NCBI GenBank assembly: GCA_015501585.1
Contig: JADNRY010000028.1
Span: 248,001-312,000 of the forward strand
Direction: 5' to 3'
Length of the DNA: 64,000 nt
From: Rhodocollybia butyracea
Lineage: Eukaryota > Basidiomycota > Agaricomycetes > Agaricales > Omphalotaceae
Shown here: in pieces, positions 23,689-34,969 of the stretch
Layout of the letters: each line of letters starts with the position of its first letter
How positions within the stretch are numbered: the stretch's first letter is position 1
Notes under the pieces: generated by a model
What the model was told of the DNA's origin: nothing
Databases searched by the model: none
What the model saw: the letters and a program-made list of their open reading frames with translations, nothing else
Program-made: the position numbers and the translations under genes

Positions 23689-24239
23689 CTACACACTCGT
23701 TCCCTGCGTGGATGCCTTTTCGCTCATAACGGGTCCACTTGTCGGCTGCACATGCATAGGCGTTGGCATTGATGGCGTTGGCGAAAAACGCGAATGTGTT
23801 ACTGGAAGGTGTGCAGCAGATGGAGCTGAAACTGGAGGCGCATATGGATGGCGCAACTTCGGGTCGCCGGAACCGCGAGCGGCGTCATAAGCAGCCCTTT
23901 GTTCGTACAATTGTCTTTCTACAATGGCGTCTAGCTCTGGGTCTTTGAGCGCTGGGTCATCCTCGAAGTCTCGGCGGTTGTGACAGCAAGGGCAGACTGG
24001 CATCCTTATGATTAGTAAATGTATGGAGAACAGCAAAGATTAGAATATGAGCCACTTACGCCATCTACATGAAGACGTTTCGCTGTGTCCGCATATCGCT
24101 GAAAGTCACAAGGGAAGAGATAGTCAGATGGCGCGTATATGACAATTTGCGAGCACTTGGAAAAGACTGAGCGAAACTAAGACTTACAGAAACAGAAACA
24201 GCAAAAACATAAAGAGAAACAGTCTGTTGTGTCGGCCAT
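23689..24239 (-). CDS. Small Cys-rich protein, copy 1
   Basis: Unknown small protein of roughly 140 residues. The start at 24239 gives MADTTDCFSLCFCCFCF, dense in Cys and Phe, before a GTAAGT donor. A second exon (24098-24060) and a third (from about 24004) follow; the third reads MPVCPCCHNRRDFEDDPALKD, then an acidic stretch and a Pro/Ser-rich C-terminal half to the stop at 23689. Cys pairs plus an acidic segment resemble small Cys-rich proteins common in basidiomycete genomes, but I cannot name a family. The phase of the middle exon is not settled. A paralogue lies at 25535-26052. Confidence 0.5.
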
Positions 24240-24399
24240 TAATGTAATAAGTTGGTGAGTTCGACTTTCCGGAAAGTCGAGGGTATCGTTTGCAAAAGAT
24301 GGAGGTGGTTTAAGGGAGAGTGCTAAAGCGATTAAATGATGATAAAAGCTGTAGAGAACTGAACAAGAACAGTGTCAACAAGGGAACACCGAGACTTTA

Positions 24400-25360
24400 T
24401 AATCTCGGGCCGACGCACATAAGCAAGTTCCATGTGGAAAGTGTGTCTCTAAAGGCTGCGGTATGATATATGAACGCTAATTTTGACTTGGAACATCCAA
24501 CTCAACTGATTTGATCAGCCGCTATCTGCCCCGACAGTGAGATATCTTCATCCTTGTCGCGATTTTTTGTCAAGGAATTCATTGAACGAGAAGGCTGACT
24601 TTTGGGTCTCGACATTAGGCTCCTTGACAGCAGGAAAGGGCAACAGGTGCGTAAACCAAACTATCGTTTAAGAGTACTCGCTCAGAATAATTGACACAGG
24701 CTCATACTCGCAAATACCGAACAACTTCACGAGCGTATCGAGAATCATCCGTTACTTCAGCCAGATCTGTTACAACTCAAAGCTCCGGATAATGGATATC
24801 TGAACGACGGGCCTATCCCTCAAGTGGCATTTACTTCAGTCGCAGGCCCTAGCAGTGACGCGTCTGCTCTTGTTACTGAAGAAATCACGGCCAAAAAGCC
24901 GGAAGATGAGAATCTAATCGACCCTTTCGGTATGCCTGAGCTCCTCATTGGAATGTTATCTCGCTCATAGCCCAATTCACCAGGTACCCTTTCCATTAGA
25001 GAAAATAGCGGACCAGATTATGATGATTCTTGCTCCCAGTTTGATGTACATGAGATTGGCAGGCAAGTATTCAGTTTACTCCCCCCGCTGTCAGAAGCAA
25101 CTCGCCTATGCGAGATGTATTTAGAACACGGAAAGTACATGTAAGTTGGTCCGTCTTGGATCATACTTTTGCTTAATCTATTTAGGTATGTTCCACTACC
25201 TCAGGCAAACTTTTCGACGACGTCCTATCCTGTGTCTATCGATCCGAGTATGATAATTTTCTATTCCCTTTTCCCGGTTGGGTTAACTCTCCATAGTTCA
25301 TTCGATATGTCATGCCAACACTCTCTATCGCTGTTATCTATGGTGTTTAGGCAACTGAAT
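24400..25360 (+). pseudogene. Truncated duplicate of the Zn2Cys6 transcription factor
   Basis: Follows 26,560-27,720 of the functional-looking gene: part of the zinc cluster (KQVPCGKCVSKGCG at about 24,424), the TAGKGN(R) exon, the NTEQLHER exon and the PQVAFTSVAGPSSDASALVTEE exon. It lacks the first exon and the first Cys of the cluster, lacks the coiled-coil segment after the HERIEN block, and stops where the next small Cys-rich gene copy begins. It cannot encode a DNA-binding regulator. Confidence 0.85.
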
Positions 25361-25534
25361 TTCTCGCGTGAATTCACGTAACAACCTCTAGAGAGAGGAC
25401 CTGCTAGCTCCTAGAATCGTCCAAGTTACGATGTTATTGTAAGCTATTAATTCTAGAACTGAGGAGAATAACATCTGAAGATACGCGTCGGGTGTCGAGC
25501 TTCAAGCCACGTCCCTAGCCTCCAATTTCCCCAT

Positions 25535-26052
25535 CTACACACTCGTTCTCTGCACGAATGGCTTTTCGCTCATAACAGGTCCACTCATCGGCTGCACACG
25601 CATAGGCGTCGGCATTGACGTAGACGAAAAACGCGAATCCGTCACTGGAAGGTGTGCAGCGGATGGAGCTGAAACTGGAGGCGCATATGAATGGTGCATC
25701 TTGTCGCCGGAATCATGAGCAGTGTCACAAGCACTTCCTTGCTCGTACAATTGTCTTTCAATGGCGTCGAGCTCTGGGTCTCCGAGCTCGAAGTTTTGGC
25801 GGTTGTGACAGCAAGGTACTTATGGGCCTGATTATTGAATGTATAGAGAACAGTAAAGATTAGCCACTTACGCCATCTACATGAAGACGTTTCGATATAT
25901 CCGCATATCGCTGGAAGTGACAAGGGAGGAGATAGTCAGATGGCGTGTACATGATAATCTGCGAGCACTTGAGGAGACTGTGAGCGAAACTAAGACTTAC
26001 AGAAACAGGAACAACAAAGACATAAAGCAAAACAGTCTGTTATGTCGGCCAT
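25535..26052 (-). CDS. Small Cys-rich protein, copy 2
   Basis: Paralogue of the gene at 23689. The start at 26052 gives MADITDCFALCLCCSCF before a GTAAGT donor. The last exon keeps CCHNRQNFELGDPELDAIERQLYEQ in part and a Pro/Ser-rich end (YAPPVSAPSAAHLPVTDSRFSS) to the stop at 25535. Relative to copy 1 the acidic segment is shortened and the CPCC motif is altered by small deletions, so this copy may be the less functional of the two. Confidence 0.4.
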
Positions 26053-26378
26053 TAATGCAGTACTAAGTTGGTGAGTTCGACTTTCCAAAGTATCGTTTGC
26101 AAAAGATGGAAGTGGTTTATATAAGGGAGAGTGCTAAAAGCGATTAAATAATGATAAAAGATATAGAGAACAAGAACAGGCAGGGTCAGAAGCAACCAAC
26201 AAGGGAACATGATCCTACATGATCTCGCGAGACTTAAATAAGATGATTCTCATATCATTTTACAGAAAGGGGCCTTAGATATCGGTATCTCGGGCCGAGA
26301 GTGCTGGCAATTATTCAGCACGACTCTGCTCCCGCTCTTACTTATACTGGTCCAGATTTCTCTCATTTATCGTCCACT

Positions 26379-29300
26379 ATGGGCGCAAGCCTAAAAGAGA
26401 AAGATAAGGATGGAAAAGGAACGACAGGAAAGCGAAAACCTGGTAGAATTCCAACGTCTTGTGCAGGTATGCACGCTCTTCAAATGTTTTTCGTTTCTTT
26501 TCAAAACTAACGATTGTTCTTTGGCAGAATGTCGAAGATTAAAGCTGCGTTGCGATAAGCAAGTTCCATGTGGAAAGTGTGTCTCTAGAGGATGCGGTAT
26601 GAACGCTAATTCTGAATTGAACATCTAACTCAACTGATTTGATCAGCTGCTATATGCCCCGATGGTGAGATACCTTCATCCTTGTCGCGATTTCTTGTCA
26701 AGGAATTCATTGAACGAGAAGGCTGACTTTTGGGTCTCGACCTTAGGCTCCTTGACAGCAGGAAAGGGCAACAGGTGCGTAAACCAAACTATCGTTTAAG
26801 AGTACTCGCTCAGAATAATCGACACAGGCTCATACTCGCAAATACCGAACAACTTCACGAGCGTATCGAGAATCTTTGCCATAGAATACGCGAATTGGAA
26901 AGTGCCTTGCGTGGCGCACACACTCAGCTCTCCCAAGAAGAACATCCGTTACTTCAGCCAGATCTGTTACAACTCAAAGCCCCGGACAATGGATATCTAA
27001 ACGACGGGCCTATCCCTCAAGTGGCATTTACTTCAGTCGCAGGCCCTAGCAGTGACGCGTCTGCTCTTGTTACTGAAGAAAACACGGCCAAAAAGCCGGA
27101 AGATGAGAATTTAATCGACGCTTTCGGTATGCCTGAGCTCCTTATTGGAATGTTATCTTGCTCATAGCCCAACTCACCAGGTACACTTTCCATTAGAGAA
27201 AACGGCGAAACTCAATTCCTTGGGCAAACTGCTCGATCGGAGGTTTGTTCATCCTCCGTTTTTCTATGCAGCCGAATGTTAAACAGCGGGTTTTCACGTG
27301 CAGTATCTCATTCGCGCTCTTTCAAGACCCCAAAAGTCCTTCATGCCTTTGTCTAACACGCGTCTTTCATCGAAAATCCTACACAGTGCAAATATCTGTC
27401 GCGACGATAGCGGACCAGATTATGATGATTCTTGCTCCCAGCTTGATGTACATGAGATAGGCAGGGAAGTATTCAGTTTACTCCCCCCACTGTCAGAAGC
27501 AATTCGCCTGTGTGAGCTGTATCTGGAACACGGAAAGTTCATGTAAGTTTAGTCCGTCTTGGATCCTACTTTTGCTTGATCTATCTATTAGGTATGTTCC
27601 GCTACCTCGGGCAGAACTTTTCGACGACGTCCTATCCTGTGTCTATCGATCCGAGTACGATGATTTTCTATTGCCTTTCATCGTTTGGGTTAACTCTCCA
27701 TAGTTCATTCGATACGCTATCATGCCAACACTCTCTATCGCTGTTATTCATGGTGTTTGCCTTGGCATCCCTGTTCGATCCCGATTTGCCTTCGTGTTCT
27801 ATCCCGGCTCAGGAGTATTTCTATCTGGCGAAGGCAGCAATCGGTCCCAGTACGATTTGCAGCCACACCACGTTGAAAAGTATCTGGTGTATGGTGTGTG
27901 TTGATATTATCGATACAGTGATGAAACATATTGAATACTCGGTGACAGGTCCATGCAGCACAGTTTCTTGAATTCAGCGATTGGGAAGCTATGGGATCTG
28001 CTGCCGGCTGGGCCTATGTTGGAAATGCAGTTCGGATGAGTACAAGCGTGCGTAGTAATCTTCTATTGCGCTTATCCTTCTGTTGTGCTTAGCCGATCTT
28101 TCAGATTGGACTACGTGAGTAGTTGCTTGTTTATTGACTACTCATATCTCAAGATTGCAACAAGACCTTAACAGCTCTCGATGGAAGCTCCCAGATGACA
28201 TTCAACAGAAACGATATCGTCTATTTTGGGCGGTTTTTCACAACTGATACTTGGTCGGTGAGTTTGTCGCTGAGAGATATTTCTTGTACCTTTTCTGACT
28301 TTGGTTTAGAGCTTTAACTACGGTCGCCCTCCGTCTCTTTCTCGTCCGTATATCGATTGCCCACTACCCAAGGATACAGAGGAGGTTACCCGTCCAGATG
28401 GTGAAAAGGAAATAGGATGTAAGACGCTCGGCTTCTGTTGCTTTTTCGCCAGTCACTTACACCTATCAGTTCATTACTGGACCTGGCAGTTCACGGCGTT
28501 TATGCACCCAATCATGGAACAAACCTTCGGATCTTCTCGACCAGGCTACAATACCATCATCGAGTTGGACCGCAGAATTCGGGATTTCCCTGTTCCAGTC
28601 AACCTGCGAGTCAAGTGTGGCGTGTTAGAGCCCAGGCCGGAGGTGTACATGCAACGATTCATCGTTCTAAATTACAAAGAGAACAGTCAGTATAAATCCT
28701 GTTCTACTCTGTTCTCGTTCCAACTCTTTCTTTGTCTATAGCGCTCCTTCATCTTCATCGAGCATATCTTGCTCAAGCACTTCAGGATTCTCCAGACGAT
28801 CTCACTTCTCACAAGTATGTGGGCTCTGTGATTGCTACTTTCCGAAGTGCCTGGCGTCTCAGTAAGACAATGCAAATAGCATGGAAGAGCATTCCTCAAT
28901 TACTGTCACGGTACCATCTGGCCTGGAGTCAGCTTCTGAGTGCCGCCGTGAGTGACTTCAGCTGGGAATATCGCGCTTGATACTCACTTGATAACCGATC
29001 TAGATCGTAATGTGCATTCTAGTCACTCGTGCGCCTAATTCAAAGATGACGAAAGCATCAGTCGAAGAATTGGATTCGATGGCATCTCTGTTTGAAGAGG
29101 CGGCAACGACGTCCAGGAGCGCAGCTATCATCTTAGTACGTACTGTTTTGAACGTGGACTGATCGATAGTGGTTCTAAAATGGCTCTTTCAGGACACAAT
29201 GCGCAATCTCCGTCGTAAAGCTCAAGAAGCGGTTGATTCCGCGAATGCATCCAATACCAACGGTGCTAGTCCCGCCGAGTCGACCTCCTCAGGATCAAGG

Positions 29301-30137
29301 TCTCTCCATTCTTCCGCGTCGTATACCAACACGTACGAAATTGATCAAACGCAAGAGCATCCGCTGTCGACGTTCGAACTTGACCGACTTGGAGGTCGCA
29401 CCCATCTACTTGCCGCATGCAGTGCTTCCAGGCCGCCGGATGAACCTTCACTCGCCAGGTTATCCTCAGCCAGTCCTGATGGTCAACCTCTCTCTTCATT
29501 CTCGCCATCCTTAAATCGCGAATCTCATGCGACTAGCAGTCGCCCTCCATCGAATCCCCCGAACGAGCGAAGCCATTTACCTTCCTTCCATCGGTCCCAG
29601 GCGCCACCACAGCAGCCGCAGAATCTACACCCGGTAATCGCGCGAGACATACAAAATATGGATATGGACTTGGGCGGAATTGAGTTCCACTTTTTCGAGC
29701 CATCCTCTACCGCTCAGGCAGAAATCCAGCAGCCATTCGAGGTCGAGCCTTCACCCCACGACGTTGTCAGAGGCCCGTCTCAAGTAAACGGCCATGGGCT
29801 ATACGCTTCTTCGCAAGACCAGGAGATGGCTTCTGATTCTGCTCTCCGATCACTTCCACACTCGCATCCACACTCGCATCCTGATCCTCATATGGTGGAA
29901 ATGTCTGGCGTTCCATTTGGTGAATTGCCAATGGGGGTAGAGGATATGAACCTGCACATGGGCTTCAACTCGATGGGTGATATATCAGGGGTGTTCGGAA
30001 ACCAGTCGATGTTTCCCCTTCCAGCGACCGGCGCCTTCTCTCCTCTGGGTCATCCGCAGACGAATACACAGTTGCCTTTTGGTGCTCCGATACTGGACGC
30101 TACTTGGCAGAGTTTCGTTGAGCAGTTGGGCTTTTGA
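26379..30137 (+). CDS. Zn2Cys6 fungal transcription factor with Fungal_trans domain
   Basis: Nuclear DNA-binding regulator. The start at 26379 gives a basic leader, then the zinc cluster CAECRRLKLRCDKQVPCGKC split by introns, then SLTAGKGNR and a coiled-coil dimerisation segment (TEQLHERIENLCHRIRELES). Next come the family's GTLSIRENGETQFLGQTARS block and the Fungal_trans middle region (VPLPRAELFDDVLSCVYRS, SLLFMVFALASLFDPDLPSC, FLEFSDWEAMGSAAGWAYVG, SFNYGRPPSLSRPYIDCPLP, FHYWTWQFTAFMHP, LHRAYLAQALQDSPDDLTSH). The C-terminal exon (29192-30137) is a long Ser/Pro/Gln-rich, likely activating tail. About fourteen short introns. One oddity: near 28,246 (TTCACAACTGATACTTGG) an extra T changes the frame and gives a stop where the family reads HNDTW; the rest is open. 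This is either a sequence error or a recent inactivation. Confidence 0.8.
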
Positions 30138-30624
30138 TGTTAGCAGGGATGGTTGGACACTATCTGATCATGTTTGTACATTCTCAAGCGATTCTCATTG
30201 CATAGAACATATTATTCTATATAGTAAGCTTATAGTACAACCTATATGTAGTAGTAACTTGTACTTGTATTGAACTACTCCCTCCTCCGTCTAGAGGTGA
30301 AATTCCTTGGTAGCGTCTGTTCGTCCATAATTCAAGTGTTGAAGAGAGAGACAGCTCGTAGGTATGTTGTGTTCATATTCCAGTCATATTCCAGTCAAGG
30401 TCTAGCGTTCAGCATTCGGGGTTTCACCTGGGAACAGTTTTTCTTTTTTGCTGTTTGTCATATTGAGAAGGTCTATGTGTCGTGCTTGCTGTGTGGATTT
30501 GCGCTTGAGGATAACGGCTGAACTTGAGGCGCATAGGACACAATCTGCAACAGAAAAATGAAAATCCCTAGTAATATTCCTGCCAATGCTGTGGGTATAG
30601 TATCAAGTATAGTACAAATGCCAG
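30138..30624. other. Intergenic between two convergent genes
   Basis: Shared 3' region of the regulator (+) and the RdRP gene (-). Nothing else recognised. Confidence 0.5.
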
Positions 30625-33600
30625 CTATGCGTCAAACATGTCAAAAATTTTACGAACACTTGAGGGGACAGAGCGAGCTTCGTCAATGGGAACAGTCGAA
30701 GTCGCCCGCCCCCGTGAAGATGCCGCGCTTTTCAAGTCGCATAATGCAACGTAGGCAACACAGAAGGCAAAGTTTACCGACAAAGAAAAGGCATAAGACA
30801 CCTTCACGCGCTCAGCCTCGTCTCCCGACATAACTATCAATCCAGGAATTGCCTGTGCAAAAGATGCTACAACATGAGTATAATCGCTTTTGGACTTCTG
30901 GTCAGCTCGATTACCCAGTCCAGCTGCGTTTTGTCGACCAGATTTGCTGGGAGATTTGTAGGGGGTACCGGAGGCAGCAGTGGCCATTCTATACTGGGTC
31001 ATGCATCCATCGACATGCTTCTGAACACAGTCCAAGTCGTGTTGAAGGGCAACGGCAGCTCCACTGTGATTGAACACGGCAGCTTCTTTACGGCTCGTTG
31101 CTTCCTTCCAGGGAGCTAAGAGATCAGGGTCAACAACTACCTCGGATCGTTCAGTTTCTTGACGATACTGGACAAGAAATTTGTCACGTAAATCTTGTCC
31201 ATATTTAGCCAGTATGTCGAGAATAGAGCGATCCTTCTTTGGCTTCAATGAGAGACGTGCGACAGAGGGTTCGAAACGGTCAAGCAGGGGCTTGTCCAGC
31301 GAGGCTTCTTTTTTGTCCTTCTTGTAAACGTCAGGGAGGACAATGAGACCTGTCTTTGTACCATCAAGCAGGGTGTTGAACCTACGTCGTGCAATCAGTA
31401 AAGTGAAGGACGAAGAGAAAACACTAACATGTAGGCTAGCCGAATTGCTTTCTTGCTACCGTAGCCGTGCTTCCAGACCGCTATATCGTGCCAATGGCTG
31501 TAGATTCCCACTGATTCATCGGCTATTCCCGATAGCGAAGCTTGTTGAAAAAGAGTACGCGCATCGCTCTTTGGAGACGCGCTGAGCCGAGCAATGAAGT
31601 CAGTAACAGTCTCTACTTCTTTGAAGAAGTTGTCCTGTTCGAACGTCGCGGAAGACGGCACGGAGAGCGATTTTCGTCGAAAGCTCTCGACTATAGGCTT
31701 AAACCATATCAAGAAGGCGGTATCTAGATAGAATAAGCTCAATCCGCTGCGACTCGAAGCGAACGTATGATTACCTCCATCGACATCTGAGGGGAAGGTT
31801 AGGCGAATCTCAATATAGTACACCACCAAGACTGACCTCCGCCACCTAGCAGCGTCATAAATGTGACCCATCCCAATCGAGTAGCCAAGGTTCCTTTGGT
31901 GGGTACAATCACCACGTCCGTATATCGCTCCAGCTCCGGTTTGTTAACGGCCCTGGGCTAGACACATATCATAAGTCGAAAAGATCTTGACTTGAATCAT
32001 ATGTACATACCATCTGTAAATCCGACGGCAGGCGGGTAGGATACCTGGATGGAGTTAAATGGTCAAGGACAGTCGCTACCGTGAACAAGAGCATTACCTG
32101 CCAATCTAGACTAATGTTGAGTACGGGACATGGTCATCAGTAAGTATTAGGAATCGTACCACAACATCACCCTCCAGGGTTTGGAATATAGTCTTTGTGT
32201 CTGGATCTACAAGCGGGGTTGACGAGCGGAAATAGATTTCATCGGCTTCCAAAAGCCCAGTGGGATCTGTAGCACATTAGAAAATATGACGAAAGAACAA
32301 CAATCCTTACCGGGAATAACGAAGGCCTTTCCAATTGCGGTCCCGGCCGGTAAAGCAATTCGACATTTCTCTACGATAGCGTCTATCGTATTCCTAACAA
32401 TGAAACGGAGCTTATCTTGCAAATATTTACAGTTCGTTGGTGAGAAGCCATTTTTTACTAAACCAGCCGCACAGTCGTGTAATGAAGCTGGTGCTACAGG
32501 GTAACATTAGATGGTTACGACTGACAAACTCGAAGGGGACAAACCTCCACCCGCAGTATCGACATCAACCCTAGGATTTTCCTGATCCTCATCTACATCC
32601 AGCTCCCCCGATTCAGCTGCCGAATATCGACCAGAATGGCCTAAGACGCGACTGAGACTAGCCGACCAAACTTGGAGCCTCTTCGACATTACACGTCCAC
32701 TCTTTTCTATCTCGTCGAAAAGCTTAACATCCGAATGAGGACTTGTCCAATCCATGAGGGGCCGGATAGCATTCTCGAGGTCTTCCTTCATAAGCATCTC
32801 AAATACTGAAGCAGGAACCCCGTTAAAGTAGAGATTCAGAACACTTTGTTGGGAAAGGAAACAGGTGTTGTTTGATGATGGATGGGAGACTTCCAAAAGA
32901 TCGAATATACGTTTTCCACGATCCAAGGAAGCATATTCTATCTTGCTTTGAGATTTCCGAATCCAAATGTGTGGCGTGTCTTCGAAATTGTCAAAAGAGA
33001 TGATCCAAAGGCCCTTAGCCCCACCGATACGACCTTGCATAGCGGTGGGTACACCGTAGTAATCGATCTTGGAAGCGATGAGCTTCGCGGCTGCTAGATT
33101 TATTATTCCAGAACCATCCGTATGGATCTTCTCTGCTTGTGGTTTCTTGTCAGCGGGAAGATCTTCTTCGTCGATCACTGGTATAGGATATCAGCAGAGT
33201 AAAACAACAGGTAGAAAGATCGCACGCACATATGTCATCGATAGAGTGGATGTTCTCCTCAGGAAACTCGAGTACAGGTACCGAATTGGAGAATCCGAGT
33301 GCATATCGTGCAAAAAATTTGCGAATCGGCTATAAAGTGTAAGATTAGTTTTGAAAACAGGAAGAACGAATAAGATCTCCACCTGTCGGCTGTTAAGCGA
33401 CATCGGATTATGCCAATCCATGATTTCTCGAAAAGAGAGTCGAAATTGATCCCCGACTTTTGGATCGCAGGACCGTTCGTAATCTTCGTTGATCTCCACA
33501 GCATAGCAGACCCGATCCTTCGGAGGTAAAGGAATGAACACCCGTCCGTTGAGGATGAGCTTATGGCTCTGCAGGAATGCGATGACGTTGCTTCGACTCT

Positions 33601-34969
33601 TCTGGAGCAAGGCCTTACTCATTCGTATTTGGATGAGACGACGGGATCCAAGGAACCTCGCAATGCGAGTGGATCTCTGCATCTCCAGGGGCTCGAGGTT
33701 AAGTACGAACCCTTCGCCGCGCTCTATAAGCGTCGCCACCTGTTGGATTCGGCCACCATACCAATCTGTTGCGCCGTGCCACTCGCCCATAAGACCAAGT
33801 CCACGGCCGACTCCTTCCTCGATAGCGAGCTGTTCGCGATCACTTTCCTGACTGACGATGGAGTTGGTTGCGAGAGCTTTAGCGGAAGAAAAAATTCAAC
33901 GTACCCTATACTGTCGTCAAACACAGCCTTGTTTGAAGCACCTTTCATGATACTTCTCACTCTACTGAGAACTGCAGCATCTGTTTGACCGCTGAAGTGG
34001 CCGATTTTGGATTTTATCTCATCAATAGTCCAGTCTCGCCTAATCTGACCCCGCTGAAGCTCAAACTGTGTCGACCAAGGTACGCGTTGTTGATCAAAAA
34101 GCGTTTGAAGACTCTGGTCGTGAGCGATAATGAAAGGTTCAAGACCGGTCGACTGGCCCCAAAGTGCATCCATGAAATCCCCGATGGTCTGATCCTGAGC
34201 TGGAGCCTTAACGGACTGATGAAGTAAGTTTCCGTCGGATTCCCAGTGAACAAAGCGGTGCGAATCTGTTTTTCGTAGCTTTGCGACTGGACTAGTCGAG
34301 ACCACTGTGGTGAACGATGTGTGTCTGGAGTCTGCACCGCCCAATAGGGTCGGAGAAGAAGCGGGCGTCGAGTTGGTCGCTGCAAGTTGTTTAGCGATGA
34401 ATGGCTAAAGCGATGAAAGAAAGGACTCAAAAGAGGAGAAAGACGTACAAGTGGCTTCTGTATCTTCTTCCTTTTCAGGGAAAGCCTGGTGATATTCGCG
34501 CTTCCTTGCTTTCGGTGCTCTTGGACCATGCATGATAGGTTTCGCTGGAGGGGAGACGGCTAAGATGAGATGTATAAGTGAAGCAACATCGAGAGAGAAG
34601 GCGGTGTTTATTCACCTCTTTCCTTGCCCTTGAGCGAACCTGTACAATGTTAGAGCAACTCGCTCAATTAAAACACAGCAAACCAACCTGATATCCTGTC
34701 GGCGGTTGGCCGCAAACGGTTCTCATTGGTCATAGGTACTAGTCTACTGGTGGAGGCCACTTGATCGACAGACATAGAAGAACCAGCCACAGGAATCTCA
34801 TCAGTCTGTTTAGTGATTGGCTGAGAATTGACTGCCATCATCCAACTGTCGTCTTCACGTCCAAAATAACCAGCCTGAAACATTCAGCCAAAGAAATTTG
34901 AACGAATAAAGAAAGTCTTACTTGAGAAGAACTCATTCCATCGTTATGAAACGACGAAGAGGGCTGCAT
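30625..34969 (-). CDS. RNA-dependent RNA polymerase (RNA-silencing type, QDE-1/RDR family)
   Basis: Cellular RdRP that makes double-stranded RNA for small-RNA silencing. From the start at 34969 (MQPSSSFHNDGMSSSQ) the minus strand gives a basic N-terminal region, then LAIEEGVGRGLGLMGEWHGA and WYGGRIQQVA, then HTDGSGIINLAAAKLIA (about 33,121), the MQGRIGGAKGLWII segment, KCRIALPAGTAIGKAFVIPD, YPTRLPSDLQMARAVNKPEL and LLGGGDVDGD. DVDGD is the metal-binding catalytic motif of the family. After it come the FNTLLDGTKTGL block and a C-terminal helical region ending at 30625. All of these are family landmarks in the right order. Introns are about 45-60 bp. DVDGD is spread over three exons, the middle one only 12 nt (31786-31775). 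All key residues are present, so the enzyme is probably active. The start is the first ATG in frame after a likely leader; a longer N-terminus is possible. Confidence 0.85.
31775..31786 (-). other. 12-nt microexon encoding the core of the RdRP active site
   Basis: Minus strand ATGTCGATGGAG, flanked by a 50-bp intron (31836-31787, GTCAGT...CCTCAG) and a 51-bp intron (31774-31724, GTAATC...ATCTAG). The upstream exon ends in GGCGGAG and the downstream exon begins ATACC. Spliced, the codons read GAT GTC GAT GGA GAT (D-V-D-G-D), with the first and last Asp codons both split by phase-1 junctions. Skipping the exon would keep the frame (12 nt) but delete the catalytic motif. Confidence 0.85.

Larger units (their letters stand above)
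23500..25360. repeat. Segmental duplication, upstream copy
   Basis: This block (small Cys-rich gene plus 5' part of a Zn2Cys6 regulator) is repeated at about 25,350-27,720. Both copies begin with GCGTGAATTCACG(C/T)AACAACCTCTAGAGAGA. The upstream copy has extra deletions in the regulator part. Confidence 0.85.

Noticed and set aside
30285..30315. AGAGGTGAAATTCC resembles a conserved stretch of small-subunit rRNA
   Set aside because: Only about 15-18 bases match and the flanks do not follow rRNA; coincidence in an intergenic region.
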